Source: Bombyx mori (Eukaryota > Arthropoda > Insecta > Lepidoptera > Bombycidae). Taken from it: DNA of 64,000 bases. Below the pieces are notes generated by a model. The model was not told the origin of the DNA. It did not search any database and worked only from the letters and a program-made list of their open reading frames with translations. Made by a program: the position numbers and the translations under genes. This document shows, in pieces, positions 45,986 through 56,562 of this stretch. Each line of letters begins with the position of its first letter. Position 1 is the stretch's first letter. Location: contig NC_085123.1 of NCBI RefSeq assembly GCF_030269925.1, forward strand, positions 8,432,001 to 8,496,000, written 5' to 3'.

Positions 45986-46139
45986 AATAGATAAGCTGTT
46001 CGAGAATGTACAATGGTCTCTTCAAGTGACTGCTTTTCGTGACCGTCAGGAGTAAAGATTTTTTGAATAATGTACCTACCAAATAATTACTGTACACACC
46101 GATGTTTTCTACTTTGCAAACAACAATAATAGTCTATTA

Positions 46140-48830
46140 CATTACGTTCTGGGTGACTTCAATGCACATCCAAGTGAGCTCTTCTGTAATCACTTATTAG
46201 ACTTTTGTGATGACCAGCACTGGATTTGCGTAGACCTTAATAGTATGAATACCGATGATACCTACACCTTCATTAGCGAGGCACATGGTTGCGTGAGATG
46301 GTTGGATCATTGTGTTGTCACAAATGCAGCGCTGTCGACAGTGATTAACGTGTTAGTCGAGTATGACGTGCAGTGGTCTGATCATTTCCCACTGGTAATT
46401 GATTGTAACTTGGATTTAGTGTCGTATAAACAGTTACCAATCTCTGCACCGGTGTTCAGTGGGGTTATTTGGCGTGAACGTACGGCTGAGCAAATCCGGA
46501 AATATAACAAACTATGTTGTGCTCAACTGCGAGAAATTGATTTTCCGATGGAAATGAGTAGTTGCTGTGATGGAATGTGCTCCAATGCTGAGCACAAGTT
46601 ATTAATAAAAAATATGTACTTAAGACTGGTCACTACGTTGTCGGATGCAGCAACAGCTACTTGTAAAAGGGTCAAGCCTCGAAGGAGGGGTGGTTATGTT
46701 GCGGGATGGAACAAGTATGTTGTAAGCTACCATAGGGAGGCCAGGTCGAGGTTTTTGGCCTGGGTAGAAGATGGCAAGCCTAAGAATGGTCAGACGTATG
46801 TTGACATGGTAGAAAGTAGGAAGTTGTTTAAGCAGAAGTTAAGATGGTGCCAGGATAGGCAGGAACAAATTAAAATGGATTCACTTGCATCCCATCATTC
46901 CGCTAATAATTTCCCACAGTTCTGGAAAGATACCGGAAAATTTAACCAGAAACCTGGCCTTCCTGTGAGTATTAATGGTATTTTTGACCATCACTTGATT
47001 GCAAATGCGTTTAGTAAACACTTCAAGGTGACACCGCAGCGTAATACTGGTGTGTTTCGGTCGCCCGTTGCTGGAACCATCATCCAGAAAAGGGATATCA
47101 GTTTTACATCGAAGGAGGTTAAAAGAGTTATTAACAGCATGCATAGAGGTAAATCCCCTGGATATGATGGTCTCAGCGTCGAGCATCTTAGGCATGCTGG
47201 AGTCCACCTGCCACGCGTCCTATCCTTGTTTTATAATCTCTGCCTTTGCCATAGTTACTTACCAGAGGAACTTACTAAAACTATAGTGATTCCAATTATT
47301 AAGAACAGAACTGGGGACGTTTCGGATATGAATAACTATCGACCCATCTCTCTTGCGACCATATTAGCCAAGGTGTTGGACGGCTTACTTAATAACATTC
47401 TTAACAAACATATTAAACTGCATGAAGCCCAGTTCGGTTTCAGAAATGGGCTTTCCACTGAAAGTGCGATATTATGTCTTAAGCAAGCTGTTCAGTACTA
47501 TACGGACAGGAAAACACCGGTATACGCGTGCTTCCTAGACTTGTCTAAGGCGTTTGACACAGTCCTATATGATAAGCTTTGGGACAAACTGGTCAGGGCG
47601 GGTGTACCGGTTGAGGTCATATCAGTGTTACAGGAATGGTACCACTGCCAGCGGAACCAGGTGAGATGGGCGGGAGCTTTGTCCGGGCCATATGGCATGG
47701 AGTGTGGCGTGAGGCAGGGGGGGGCTGACCTCTCCTTTGTTATTTAACTTGTACATAAATGACCTTATCGGTGAGCTCAGCAGCACTCATACCGGTTGTC
47801 ATATTGATAGTGTATGCGTCAATAATATTAGCTACGCGGACGATATGGTGCTGCTGGGACCATCGGTAGGTGCTATTCGTAAGATGCTGGCTATATGCGA
47901 GACCTACGCTGGGGAGCATGGACTGACCTACAGTAAAGCAAAAAGTAAAGTTCTGCTTTTCAAGGGTAAGTCAGGTGCACCTGTTCCAGTTTGTGTTCCT
48001 TCAATTAAATTATATGATGAGGAACTGCAGAGAGTGACCAGTTTTAAGTACCTGGGCCACATTGTAACGGATGATTTGTCCGATGACGCAGAGATGATTT
48101 GTCCGATGACGCAGATTTGGAGCGGGAGCGCAGGGCATTGGCGGTCCGAGGAAACATGGTTGCCCGTAGATTCGCTCGGTGCTCCTCCCCAGTAAAAATT
48201 TCTTTGTTTAAGGCATTTTGCCAATCGTTTTACGCGAGCAGTCTATGGGTGAATCATACTCAGCGGGCTGCCAGGGTCCTGCGCGTTCAGTATAACAACA
48301 TCTTCAGGGTGCTATTGCGGCTGCCTCCCTACTGCAGTGCGTCGCAAATGTTTGCTGATGCCCGGACGGATGGCTATCAAGCTATAATCCGAAAAAAGGT
48401 TGCCTCTTTTTTAAGACGAGTGAGAGACAGTAGTAATGGCATCCTCGGGATGATTGCTTCTCGCGCTGATTGTCCGATCCAACATAAATGGATGTGTATA
48501 ATTACCGGACAAGACTGACATATCCTTATTATTATTTTACTCTTCATTATGAAATGTGTATGATTTTCTTTTTTATTTTATTTTTTCTCCAAATTAATTG
48601 ACTGATTGACATAATGATAGCTAATATTGACATAGAGTGGTCACTACTGTATTGATATAATTATGTGTTTCTAATTCATTTCCTTTGTATATTTAATTAA
48701 TTGAATTAGTATATTGTTCATTTTCTATTTGTATTGTTGAACTGTTTGTGTGCTGACTATTGTATTATTATTATTTTATGGATTTTTTCTGAAATAAATG
48801 TTTTATTATTATTATTATTATTACAGAGCT
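46140..48830 (+). mobile_element. CR1-like LINE, 5'-truncated, (ATT)n-tailed
   Basis: Starts inside the endonuclease (LGDFNAHP at about 46,149) and runs through reverse transcriptase to a 3' UTR that ends AATAAATGTTTTATTATTAT. The clade is inferred from motif style and the microsatellite tail; RTE or a neighbouring clade is possible. Confidence 0.8.
46149..48518 (+). pseudogene. CR1-like endonuclease-reverse transcriptase, broken
   Basis: Order: endonuclease end with WSDHFPLVIDCNL (about 46,377); linker; RT motifs GKSPGYDGLSVEHLRHAG, NNYRPISLATILAKVLDG, AQFGFRNGLSTESAIL and CFLDLSKAFDTVLYDKLW. One G too many in a run of eight (47,709-47,716) shifts the frame just after CGVRQGG. The ISYADDMVLLG catalytic motif (47,828) is in the next frame. 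A 23-base tandem duplication (48,071-48,114) shifts it again. The last part, open to 48,518, ends with a short Cys/His stretch. The N-terminal endonuclease half is missing. Confidence 0.85.
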
Positions 48831-49490
48831 AAAACCATCTTCTATAACTATTATCTACGTTGCCAATCAATGCAAATACATTCTTATTACAAGAGTCGCC
48901 CTGCAAAAATATTTCTTTTGTGGACACATTGTGTGGCAACAATAGCATCGCTGTTCTTTCCGGCGAAGGCTGCTAAAAGGCGAAAGCTCTTCAAGTGATT
49001 GCGAAATCTCCGTCGATGCCACTCGATTTTCGAAGAAACGGCAAATTTTATGAGACAAAGATCTTCGAGCAAATTCAGTTGCTCTGCTTTAAAATTCAAA
49101 TTTTTAGATAACTTGCTTTACGTATAAAGAAAGTGATCTGTTAATATCCGTGCTATTTTATGAAAAGGTATTCAAGATATTGCTTCTTTTGTATTTTTGT
49201 TTTTGTTAGACGAGATAACCGTAAACTACCGATTGAGCTTCTGAGGCTGTGTCATGTCGACCGGATCCATGGAAATTACAATTCAATAGGTCTAACTGGA
49301 GGTATGCGATCAGATTCTGCAATAGAATTGAAATTATTTGAAGTTTATCAGTTCGCTTATTAATAACTTCACACATTAACGCCTACAGATCTTCAGTAAT
49401 TACTCAAATTTATCTACTTTATCGGTTTGATTTTTGTATCAAGAAGCTTTTCATTAATCGTGGATGTCATTCACAAGTAGTTTTCAGTTC
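48831..49490. other. Non-coding stretch, nothing seen
   Basis: A+T-rich with no supported frame or repeat. Confidence 0.35.
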
Positions 49491-49887
49491 CTTACGGATC
49501 CATCAGATCCAATAACCTTTATAACCAATTATTAACCAAAATAACCTTTGCATTAGACGCCTTCAGCTCTAGCACTAGGAGCAGGCTTAGGGACCCCGGT
49601 AAACGTACTCGTCAAACTCGACAAAGAGTTCGCCGTGCAACCTAACCGATGAATCAGCTCGCTTAGTTTCTCGCCGGATCTTCTCAGCGGGTCGCGATTC
49701 CGATCCGGTAGTAGATTCATTCGCAAAGCAGCTGCTCTTGAGTTGTTAGGTCTCCTTCGGAGGCGCTTGGGTAGCTGTTAGCAAACCCCACCTCTCCTGG
49801 CTGAGCATTTGCTCGCCCACCTGTCTTGGTGAAACTGGAAAGGCCTCCGGACCACCAGTAATCCTTCAATCCTAAAAAAAAAAAAAG
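49491..49887 (+). mobile_element. Jockey-clade LINE, 5'-truncated third copy
   Basis: Matches 56,211-56,577 of the full-length plus copy: the ORF2 C-terminus (CTTACGGATCCATCAGATCC), the 3' UTR and a poly(A) at 49,876-49,887. Carries an extra segment at about 49,516-49,545 between two ATAACCTTT repeats and more substitutions than the two full-length copies, so it is older. Confidence 0.9.
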
Positions 49888-50436
49888 TTTTCAGCGCGAT
49901 TTGGACACTGGCATCGTGGCATTATCCGGCACCGCTTCATAGGTAGGTAACTAATAAACTAATAATAAATAATAATAAATAACTAACTAGCTTAACTAGT
50001 TAAATCATCAAATACTCCGATCACAACCATATTGCCATTATCTGAATTATTTTTATTACATTACAAAAAAATATTATTAAAAATTAACTATCAGTTTTAA
50101 ATTCCTTCAAATTAGGAATGCAAAATTTAATTAACGTTTCTTTCGTTTTTATTTAAAATTCACAAACAATCTTCAGGAGACATTCTGATGGATTACAAAC
50201 ATCTGTTCGAGCAAACGAGGCTTACGGAGATAAGGTAGAGTCATTATTCACTTTTTGTTCGGTTCCTCAGAGTTCTTCCTTTTATTGTATGAAAAAGGCT
50301 ACGCGAGTTTTGGCTAAATAATGAATTGTAATTAAATTAAGAGTCAACATACAATTCTATCCGCAAACTAAGTAATTATTATTACATGTTGTTTAAATTC
50401 CTTCAAATTAGGAATGCAAAATTTAATTAACGATTC
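49888..50436. other. A+T-rich stretch with a local direct duplication
   Basis: About 47 bases around ATTCCTTCAAATTAGGAATG occur at 50,097-50,145 and again at 50,394-50,440. No gene. Confidence 0.5.
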
Positions 50437-50580
50437 TTTTTTTTTTTTTTTTTATTGCCCTTGTCAGCAGACGAGCATACGGCCCACCTGATGGTGAGTG
50501 GTTACCGTCACCCATGGGCTTCAGCAATGCCAGGGGCAGAGCCAATACACTCCACAGCCTCGTTTGAAGAAGGAGAAATT
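50437..50580 (-). mobile_element. CR1-like LINE 3' tail
   Basis: Long poly(T), ATTGCCCTTGTCAGCAGACG, CATACGGCCCACCTGATGG, then TCCACAGCCTCGTTTGAAG; a short internal deletion removes the GCTGCCTACC part. Confidence 0.82.
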
Positions 50581-50994
50581 GACAATATCATTTAATAATC
50601 CGAAACATAACGGCGTAGTCGACGAAGGAAACAGTGGCACTAAAGGGCAATTAACGTTTGGCTCCCAACAGCACAATGGGTAAACGATATCCCGCCCACT
50701 ATCGGGTTTTACCTGAGTGTCAGGCCGCCCAGTGTTTGTCCAGCTAATGCAGGCCTGACGAGATTTTCGACCTTTCCCCTTAAGCCAGGAGGATTTACTG
50801 ATCATTTTAATAGACGCACAGATGCGATTACGCTCTGTAAGGTGAAAAGGTTGGGCGCAATTTATTTCAGAGATCCATTTTGATGAAACTGCTTTTAAGG
50901 TTTAATTTCGTGTTTTTTGCTGTACTCATATTACAATTTTCGATGTTTCGAACAATCTACAATGTTCGTGGTCACGAACGGTCATTTTAATTGT

Positions 50995-51113
50995 TTTCAT
51001 TGCCCTTGTATGCAGAAGAAGAGCATATAGACCATCTGATGGTGAATGGTTACCGTCACCCATGGATTTCAGCAATACCAGGTGTAGAGCCAAGCTGCTG
51101 CCTAGCGAGTCTA
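50995..51113 (-). mobile_element. CR1-like LINE 3' tail, older copy
   Basis: CATTGCCCTTGTATGCAGAA, CCATCTGATGGTGAATGG and AGAGCCAAGCTGCTGCCTAG; more diverged than the copy 500 bases upstream. Confidence 0.75.
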
Positions 51114-51823
51114 ACTAGGTTAGAGCCGTAAAAGTGGTTTTAAATATGTTTACGATTAGCAAAAAAAAAAAAAATTAGTTCCATTTTGAACTGACGACAT
51201 AGTTTTCCATCTCTACTTCGTATTATACATAATACATTTGATCTATATATACCTAGTCAGGTCATAAGTATTGTCACACAGTAAAAACTTTTCTTTTAGA
51301 ATGCTGGCCACAAAAAAGTTTATTGAATTCGAATTTCGAATTGTTCATGAAAATAAAAATAGTATACATTTAGAATTTTACTCATTTTTAAATATAGAGT
51401 GGACGCTTAAAGAAGACCGTGTCATTCCGATAGAGGCACCCGTCACGTGCGGACGTGCTCATCGTCCACTCGATCGCCCGGTCTTTGTTCGCCCGGCTTT
51501 TGTTAGCCCGGCCATTGTTCGCGCGGCCTGTGTTCGTGATACATCTGCCGACCAAGTGTGTTTCCTGGAAGCTTTTATTTGTTTTGTTTTAGTTACTTTT
51601 GTGTTCGTGGAACATTTGCCGACAAAGTGGTTTCCTGCAAGTATTTATTTATTTGTTTCTTTTTGTAATTTCTATTTTGTTGTGCTTTTTCTTTGTCCTG
51701 TAGTAATCGCGCCGCATTGCCACCTGTGTTCAATAGAACCGCTCAGGTCCGAGAAATTGGGGCCTCGCCGCAAGGCGAGTGTTTTCAAGACCCGGGGCCG
51801 CCCCACCTGGGTACTCAGCGATC

Positions 51824-53452
51824 ATGGACGCTGTATTCGCGGAATTCCTCCGACTTCGCCACCCACAGCTCGCCTCGGAGTTTCTGGCCTTCAAGGCCAA
51901 TCACACTGCGAGCCCTCTCGAGGACTCCGCCGCGCTCGCTGCTCCTGCGTCGCCTGTACCTGCGTGCAGAGCTTCTGCATTGAGCACCGCAGCCTCTGTC
52001 GTGCCTGCCGCTCCCGTGTCGCCTATACTGGCGAGAAAAGCTGCTGCGTCGTCCGCCGTGACCATCGTTTCAGCTGAGCGATCATCCGCGGCCTCCGTCG
52101 CGCCCTCTAAAACACCTACACTTGCTCGTAGGTCGCCTGCACCCGCCTCCTCGTGCTCCGACTCTGACTCGGACATGGAGGTCGACCTCGCCCCCGCCTC
52201 ATCGACGGATGGATTCACCCTGGTACAGAAGGGTAAGAAGCGTGCCGCGGAGTCTCGAGCTCCCGCGGCCGCTAAAATTAGCAAAGCCGTGAACGCGTCG
52301 CGCCCCCGCCCTCAGACTCCCGTTGCGCCCCCAGCCCGTGCCACTCCGTCGCCGCGTCCGGTGGCACAAAATAAAACCCAGACCCCTCCCCCGGTTATCC
52401 TTCAGGAGAAGACAGCTTGGGATCGAGTTTGCCTGGCCCTTAAGGCCAAAAATATAAATTTCACGAATGCCCGTAACCTCGCGAACGGCATTCAAATTAA
52501 GGTTCAAACACCCGACGACCATAGGGCCCTCTCTTCTTACCTCCGTAAGGAACGTATAAGTTTCCATACTTATACGCTCCAGGAGGAGCGCGAACTCCGC
52601 GTTGTAATACGCGGAATCCCTAAAGAGTTAGATGTAGAGCTCGTCAAGGCCGATCTGTTAGAACAGGGCTTTCCAGTGAATTCTGTGCACCGTATGCACA
52701 CCGGTCGCGGTAGGGAGCCATATAATATGGTTCTAGTCACCATCCAGCCTACCCCCGAGGGTAAGAAAATCTTCAACACACAGACCGTCTGTAGGCTCTC
52801 CGGTATCGCCATCGAAGCCCCCCATAAAAAAGGCACTCCTAGCCAGTGCCATAACTGTCAATTGTACGGGCACTCTTCCCGTAACTGTCACGCGCGCCCC
52901 CGATGTGTTAAGTGTTTGGGCGATCACGCCACGGCCCTCTGCGCTCGCGACCAAAAAACCGCGACGGAACCGCCTAGCTGCGTCCTGTGTCGAACACAGG
53001 GTCACCCCGCGAATTACCGTGGTTGCCCCCGAGCCCCTAAAATAAATCGCCGCGTCGCCCGCCAAAACCGCCTCCGAGCTTCCGGCCCAGACATCAAAGC
53101 CTCGGCACCCTCTGCGTCGCAGGCTAAGCCAGCGTTCGTTCCGGCGGCGGTGCCCAGTGTCTCGGCCTGGGCAAAACCGCTGCCGTACACGAACACGGCT
53201 ACAACTCCCTCCTCCGCGATTCGTCCCGCCCCCGCGACTCGTCCCTCTCCCGCGACTTGCCCTCCGACCGCGTCCGAAAATCTCGCTTTAGCGATCGACT
53301 TCTTTCAATCGATCAACTTTGAGCGCGTTAACGCTTTGGGCGACGCCATTCGCGCTGCCTCCACTGCACAACACTTTATCGCCGTTGTGCAGGAATACGC
53401 CGACGTATACGCGTCATTAAATACGTACGTCCTCCCCTCACTCCGCCGGTAA
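51824..53452 (+). CDS. Jockey LINE ORF1 (Gag-like RNA-binding protein)
   Basis: 542 codons. I chose the ATG at 51,824; the frame is open further upstream but has no earlier ATG that fits. Residues 1-200 are Ala/Pro/Ser-rich with an acidic SDSDSDMEVD patch. Residues about 200-335 form the RRM-like/Gag core (LRVVIRGIPKELDVELVKAD). About 342-400 hold three zinc knuckles (CHNCQLYGHSSRNC; CVKCLGDHATALC; CVLCRTQGHPANYRGC). It should bind the element's RNA and form the retrotransposition particle with ORF2. ORF2 starts 3 bases after its stop. Confidence 0.93.
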   Translation: MDAVFAEFLRLRHPQLASEFLAFKANHTASPLEDSAALAAPASPVPACRASALSTAASVVPAAPVSPILARKAAASSAVTIVSAERSSAASVAPSKTPTLARRSPAPASSCSDSDSDMEVDLAPASSTDGFTLVQKGKKRAAESRAPAAAKISKAVNASRPRPQTPVAPPARATPSPRPVAQNKTQTPPPVILQEKTAWDRVCLALKAKNINFTNARNLANGIQIKVQTPDDHRALSSYLRKERISFHTYTLQEERELRVVIRGIPKELDVELVKADLLEQGFPVNSVHRMHTGRGREPYNMVLVTIQPTPEGKKIFNTQTVCRLSGIAIEAPHKKGTPSQCHNCQLYGHSSRNCHARPRCVKCLGDHATALCARDQKTATEPPSCVLCRTQGHPANYRGCPRAPKINRRVARQNRLRASGPDIKASAPSASQAKPAFVPAAVPSVSAWAKPLPYTNTATTPSSAIRPAPATRPSPATCPPTASENLALAIDFFQSINFERVNALGDAIRAASTAQHFIAVVQEYADVYASLNTYVLPSLRR

Positions 53453-53455
53453 TCA

Positions 53456-56338
53456 ATGGCGTATATAAGTAGAATAAAGCCCCTATCCGTAACGATAGGA
53501 TTTTTTAACGCTTACGGTCTCGCAAATCAACGTGATCAGGTTTCTGACTTTTTGCGTGACCATCAAATTGATATCTTTTTAGTGCAGGAGACCCTACTTA
53601 AGCCCGCGCGCCGTGACCCTAAAATCGCGAACTATAACATGGTCAGGAACGACAGGCTCTCTGCCCGTGGTGGTGGTACCGTCATTTACTATAGAAGAGC
53701 CCTGCATTGCGTCCCGCTCGATCCTCCCGCGCTCGCTAATATCGAAGCATCAGTGTGCCGAATCTCACTGACGGGACACGCGCCGATCGTTATCGCGTCC
53801 GTTTATCTTCCACCGGATAAGATCGTTCTAAGCAGTGATATCGAGGCGCTGCTCGGTATGGGGAGCTCTGTCATTCTGGCGGGCGACCTAAATTGTAAAC
53901 ACATCAGGTGGAACTCACACACCACAACCCCGAATGGCAGGCGGCTTGACGCGTTAGTCGATGATCTCGCCTTCGATATCGTCGCTCCGCTAACCCCGAC
54001 TCACTACCCGCTAAATATCGCGCATCGCCCGGATATACTCGACATAGCGTTATTAAAAAACGTAACTCTGCGCTTACACTCGATCGAAGTAGTTTCAGAG
54101 TTAGATTCAGACCACCGTCCCGTCGTTATGAAGCTCGGTCGCGCTCCCGATTCCGTTCCCGTCACGAGGACTGTGGTGGATTGGCACACGCTGGGCATCA
54201 GCCTGGCTGAATCTGATCCACCATCGCTCCCGTTTAACCCGGACTCTATCCCGTCTCCTCAGGATACCGCTGAAGCCATAGACATCTTAACGTCACACAT
54301 CACCTCGACATTAGATGGGTCATCGAAACAAGTTGTAGCGGAGGACTTCCTTCACCGCTTCAAATTGTCCGACGATATTAGGGAACTCCTTAGAGCTAAG
54401 AACGCCTCGATACGCGCCTACGACAGGTATCCTACCGCGGAAAATCGTATTCGAATGCGTGCCCTACAACGCGACGTAAAGTCTCGCATCGCCGAAGTCC
54501 GAGATGCCAGATGGTCTGATTTCTTAGAAGGACTCGCGCCCTCCCAAAGGTCTTACTACCGCTTAGCTCGTACTCTCAAATCGGATACGGTAGTAACTAT
54601 GCCCCCCCTCGTAGGCCCCTCAGGCCGACTCGCGGCGTTTGATGATGACGAAAAAGCAGAGTTGCTGGCCGATACATTGCAAACCCAGTGCACGCCCAGC
54701 ACTCAATCCGTAGACCCTGTTCATGTAGAATTAGTAGACAGTGAGGTAGAACGCAGAGCCTCCTTGCCACCATCGGATGCGTTACCACCCGTCACCCCGA
54801 TAGAAGTTAAAGACTTGATCAAAGACCTACGTCCTCGCAAGGCTCCCGGTTCCGACGGTATATCTAACCGCGTTATTAAACTTCTACCCGTCCAACTCAT
54901 CGTGATGTTGGCATCTATTTTCAATGCCGCTATGGCGAACTGTATCTTTCCCGCGGTGTGGAAAGAAGCGGACGTTATCGGCATACATAAACCCGGTAAA
55001 CCAAAAAATCATCCGACGAGCTACCGCCCGATTAGCCTCCTCATGTCTCTAGGCAAACTGTATGAGCGTCTGCTCTACAAACGCCTCAGAGACTTCGTCT
55101 CATCCAAGGGCATTCTCATCGATGAACAATTCGGATTCCGTACAAATCACTCATGCGTTCAACAGGTGCACCGCCTCACGGAGCACATTCTTGTGGGGCT
55201 TAATCGACCAAAACCGTTATACACGGGAGCTCTCTTCTTCGACGTCGCAAAAGCGTTCGACAAAGTCTGGCACAATGGTTTGATTTTCAAACTATTCAAC
55301 ATGGGCGTGCCGGATAGTCTCGTGCTCATCATACGGGACTTCTTGTCGAACCGCTCTTTTCGATATCGAGTCGAGGGAACCCGCTCCTCCCCACGACCTC
55401 TCACAGCTGGAGTCCCGCAAGGCTCTGTCCTCTCACCCCTCCTATTTAGCTTATTCGTCAACGATATTCCCCGGTCGCCGCCGACCCATTTAGCTTTATT
55501 CGCCGACGACACGACTGTTTACTATTCTAGTAGAAATAAGTCCCTAATCGCGAAGAAGCTTCAGAGCGCAGCCCTAGCCCTAGGACAGTGGTTCCGAAAA
55601 TGGCGCATAGACATCAACCCAGCGAAAAGTACTGCGGTGCTATTTCAGAGGGGAAGCTCCACACGGATTTCCTCCCGGATTAGGAGGAGGAATCTCACAC
55701 CCCCGATTACTCTCTTTAGACAACCCATACCCTGGGCCAGGAAGGTCAAGTACCTGGGCGTTACCCTGGATGCATCGATGACATTCCGCCCGCATATAAA
55801 ATCAGTCCGTGACCGTGCCGCGTTTATTCTCGGTAGACTCTACCCCATGATCTGTAAGCGGAGTAAAATGTCCCTTCGGAACAAGGTGACACTTTACAAA
55901 ACTTGCATAAGGCCCGTCATGACTTACGCGAGTGTGGTGTTCGCTCACGCGGCCCGCACACACATAGACACCCTCCAATCCCTACAATCCCGCTTTTGCA
56001 GGTTAGCTGTCGGGGCTCCGTGGTTCGTGAGGAACGTTGACCTACACGACGACCTGGGCCTCGAATCAATTCGGAAATACATGAAGTCAGCGTCGGAACG
56101 ATACTTCGATAAGGCTATGCGTCATGATAATCGCCTTATCGTTGCCGCCGCTGACTACTCCCCGAATCCTGATCATGCAGGAGCCAGTCACCGTCGACGC
56201 CCTAGACACGTCCTTACGGATCCATCAGATCCAATAACCTTTGCATTAGATGCCTTCAGCTCTAATACTAGGGGCAGGCTTAGGGACCCCGGTAACCGTA
56301 CTCGTCGAACTCGACAAAGAGGTCGACGTGCAACCTAA
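53456..56338 (+). CDS. Jockey LINE ORF2 (AP endonuclease-reverse transcriptase)
   Basis: 960 codons, uninterrupted. The N-terminal APE-type endonuclease has the catalytic residues E45 (VQETLLKP), D144/N146 (GDLNCKHIRW) and D219-H220 (SDHRPVV). The reverse transcriptase has GSDGISNRVIK, SYRPISLLMSLGKLYERLL, EQFGFRTNHSC, DVAKAFDKVWHNGL, GVPQGSVLSPLLF and the catalytic FADDTTVYY with D684-D685. The C-terminal thumb region includes KVKYLGVTLD. The protein nicks target DNA and copies the LINE RNA there. Translation probably depends on reinitiation, since TAATCAATG joins the two frames. All key residues are present, so it may be functional. Confidence 0.94.
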   Translation: MAYISRIKPLSVTIGFFNAYGLANQRDQVSDFLRDHQIDIFLVQETLLKPARRDPKIANYNMVRNDRLSARGGGTVIYYRRALHCVPLDPPALANIEASVCRISLTGHAPIVIASVYLPPDKIVLSSDIEALLGMGSSVILAGDLNCKHIRWNSHTTTPNGRRLDALVDDLAFDIVAPLTPTHYPLNIAHRPDILDIALLKNVTLRLHSIEVVSELDSDHRPVVMKLGRAPDSVPVTRTVVDWHTLGISLAESDPPSLPFNPDSIPSPQDTAEAIDILTSHITSTLDGSSKQVVAEDFLHRFKLSDDIRELLRAKNASIRAYDRYPTAENRIRMRALQRDVKSRIAEVRDARWSDFLEGLAPSQRSYYRLARTLKSDTVVTMPPLVGPSGRLAAFDDDEKAELLADTLQTQCTPSTQSVDPVHVELVDSEVERRASLPPSDALPPVTPIEVKDLIKDLRPRKAPGSDGISNRVIKLLPVQLIVMLASIFNAAMANCIFPAVWKEADVIGIHKPGKPKNHPTSYRPISLLMSLGKLYERLLYKRLRDFVSSKGILIDEQFGFRTNHSCVQQVHRLTEHILVGLNRPKPLYTGALFFDVAKAFDKVWHNGLIFKLFNMGVPDSLVLIIRDFLSNRSFRYRVEGTRSSPRPLTAGVPQGSVLSPLLFSLFVNDIPRSPPTHLALFADDTTVYYSSRNKSLIAKKLQSAALALGQWFRKWRIDINPAKSTAVLFQRGSSTRISSRIRRRNLTPPITLFRQPIPWARKVKYLGVTLDASMTFRPHIKSVRDRAAFILGRLYPMICKRSKMSLRNKVTLYKTCIRPVMTYASVVFAHAARTHIDTLQSLQSRFCRLAVGAPWFVRNVDLHDDLGLESIRKYMKSASERYFDKAMRHDNRLIVAAADYSPNPDHAGASHRRRPRHVLTDPSDPITFALDAFSSNTRGRLRDPGNRTRRTRQRGRRAT

Positions 56339-56350
56339 CCCATGCATCAG

Positions 56351-56401
56351 CCCGCTGAGTTTCTCGCCGGATCTTCTCAGCGGGTCGCGATTCCGATCCG
56401 G
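56351..56401 (+). promoter_or_regulatory. Predicted RNA pseudoknot in the LINE 3' UTR
   Basis: Stem 1 is CCCGCTGAG (56,351-56,359) with CTCAGCGGG (56,376-56,384). The loop segment CCGGATC (56,367-56,373) can pair with the downstream GATCCGG (56,395-56,401), an H-type arrangement. It begins 12 bases after the ORF2 stop. The same module occurs in LINE family 2 with CCCACTGAG/CTCAGTGGG, so a base pair has changed on both sides. This is prediction by eye. Confidence 0.5.
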
Positions 56402-56562
56402 TAGTAGATTCATTCGCAAAACAATTGCTCTTGAGTTGTTAGGTCTCCTTCGGAGGCGCTCGGGCAGTTGTTAGCAAATCCCACCCCTCTTGGCTGAGCC
56501 TTGCTCGCCCACCTGTCCTGGTGAAACTGGAAAGGCCTTAGGGCCACCAGTAAACTTTCAAT

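Noticed and set aside
51271..52077. 268-codon frame that starts in mariner and runs into the LINE
   Set aside because: A chimera of the mariner N-terminus, the LINE 5' UTR and an off-frame reading of ORF1; not a gene.
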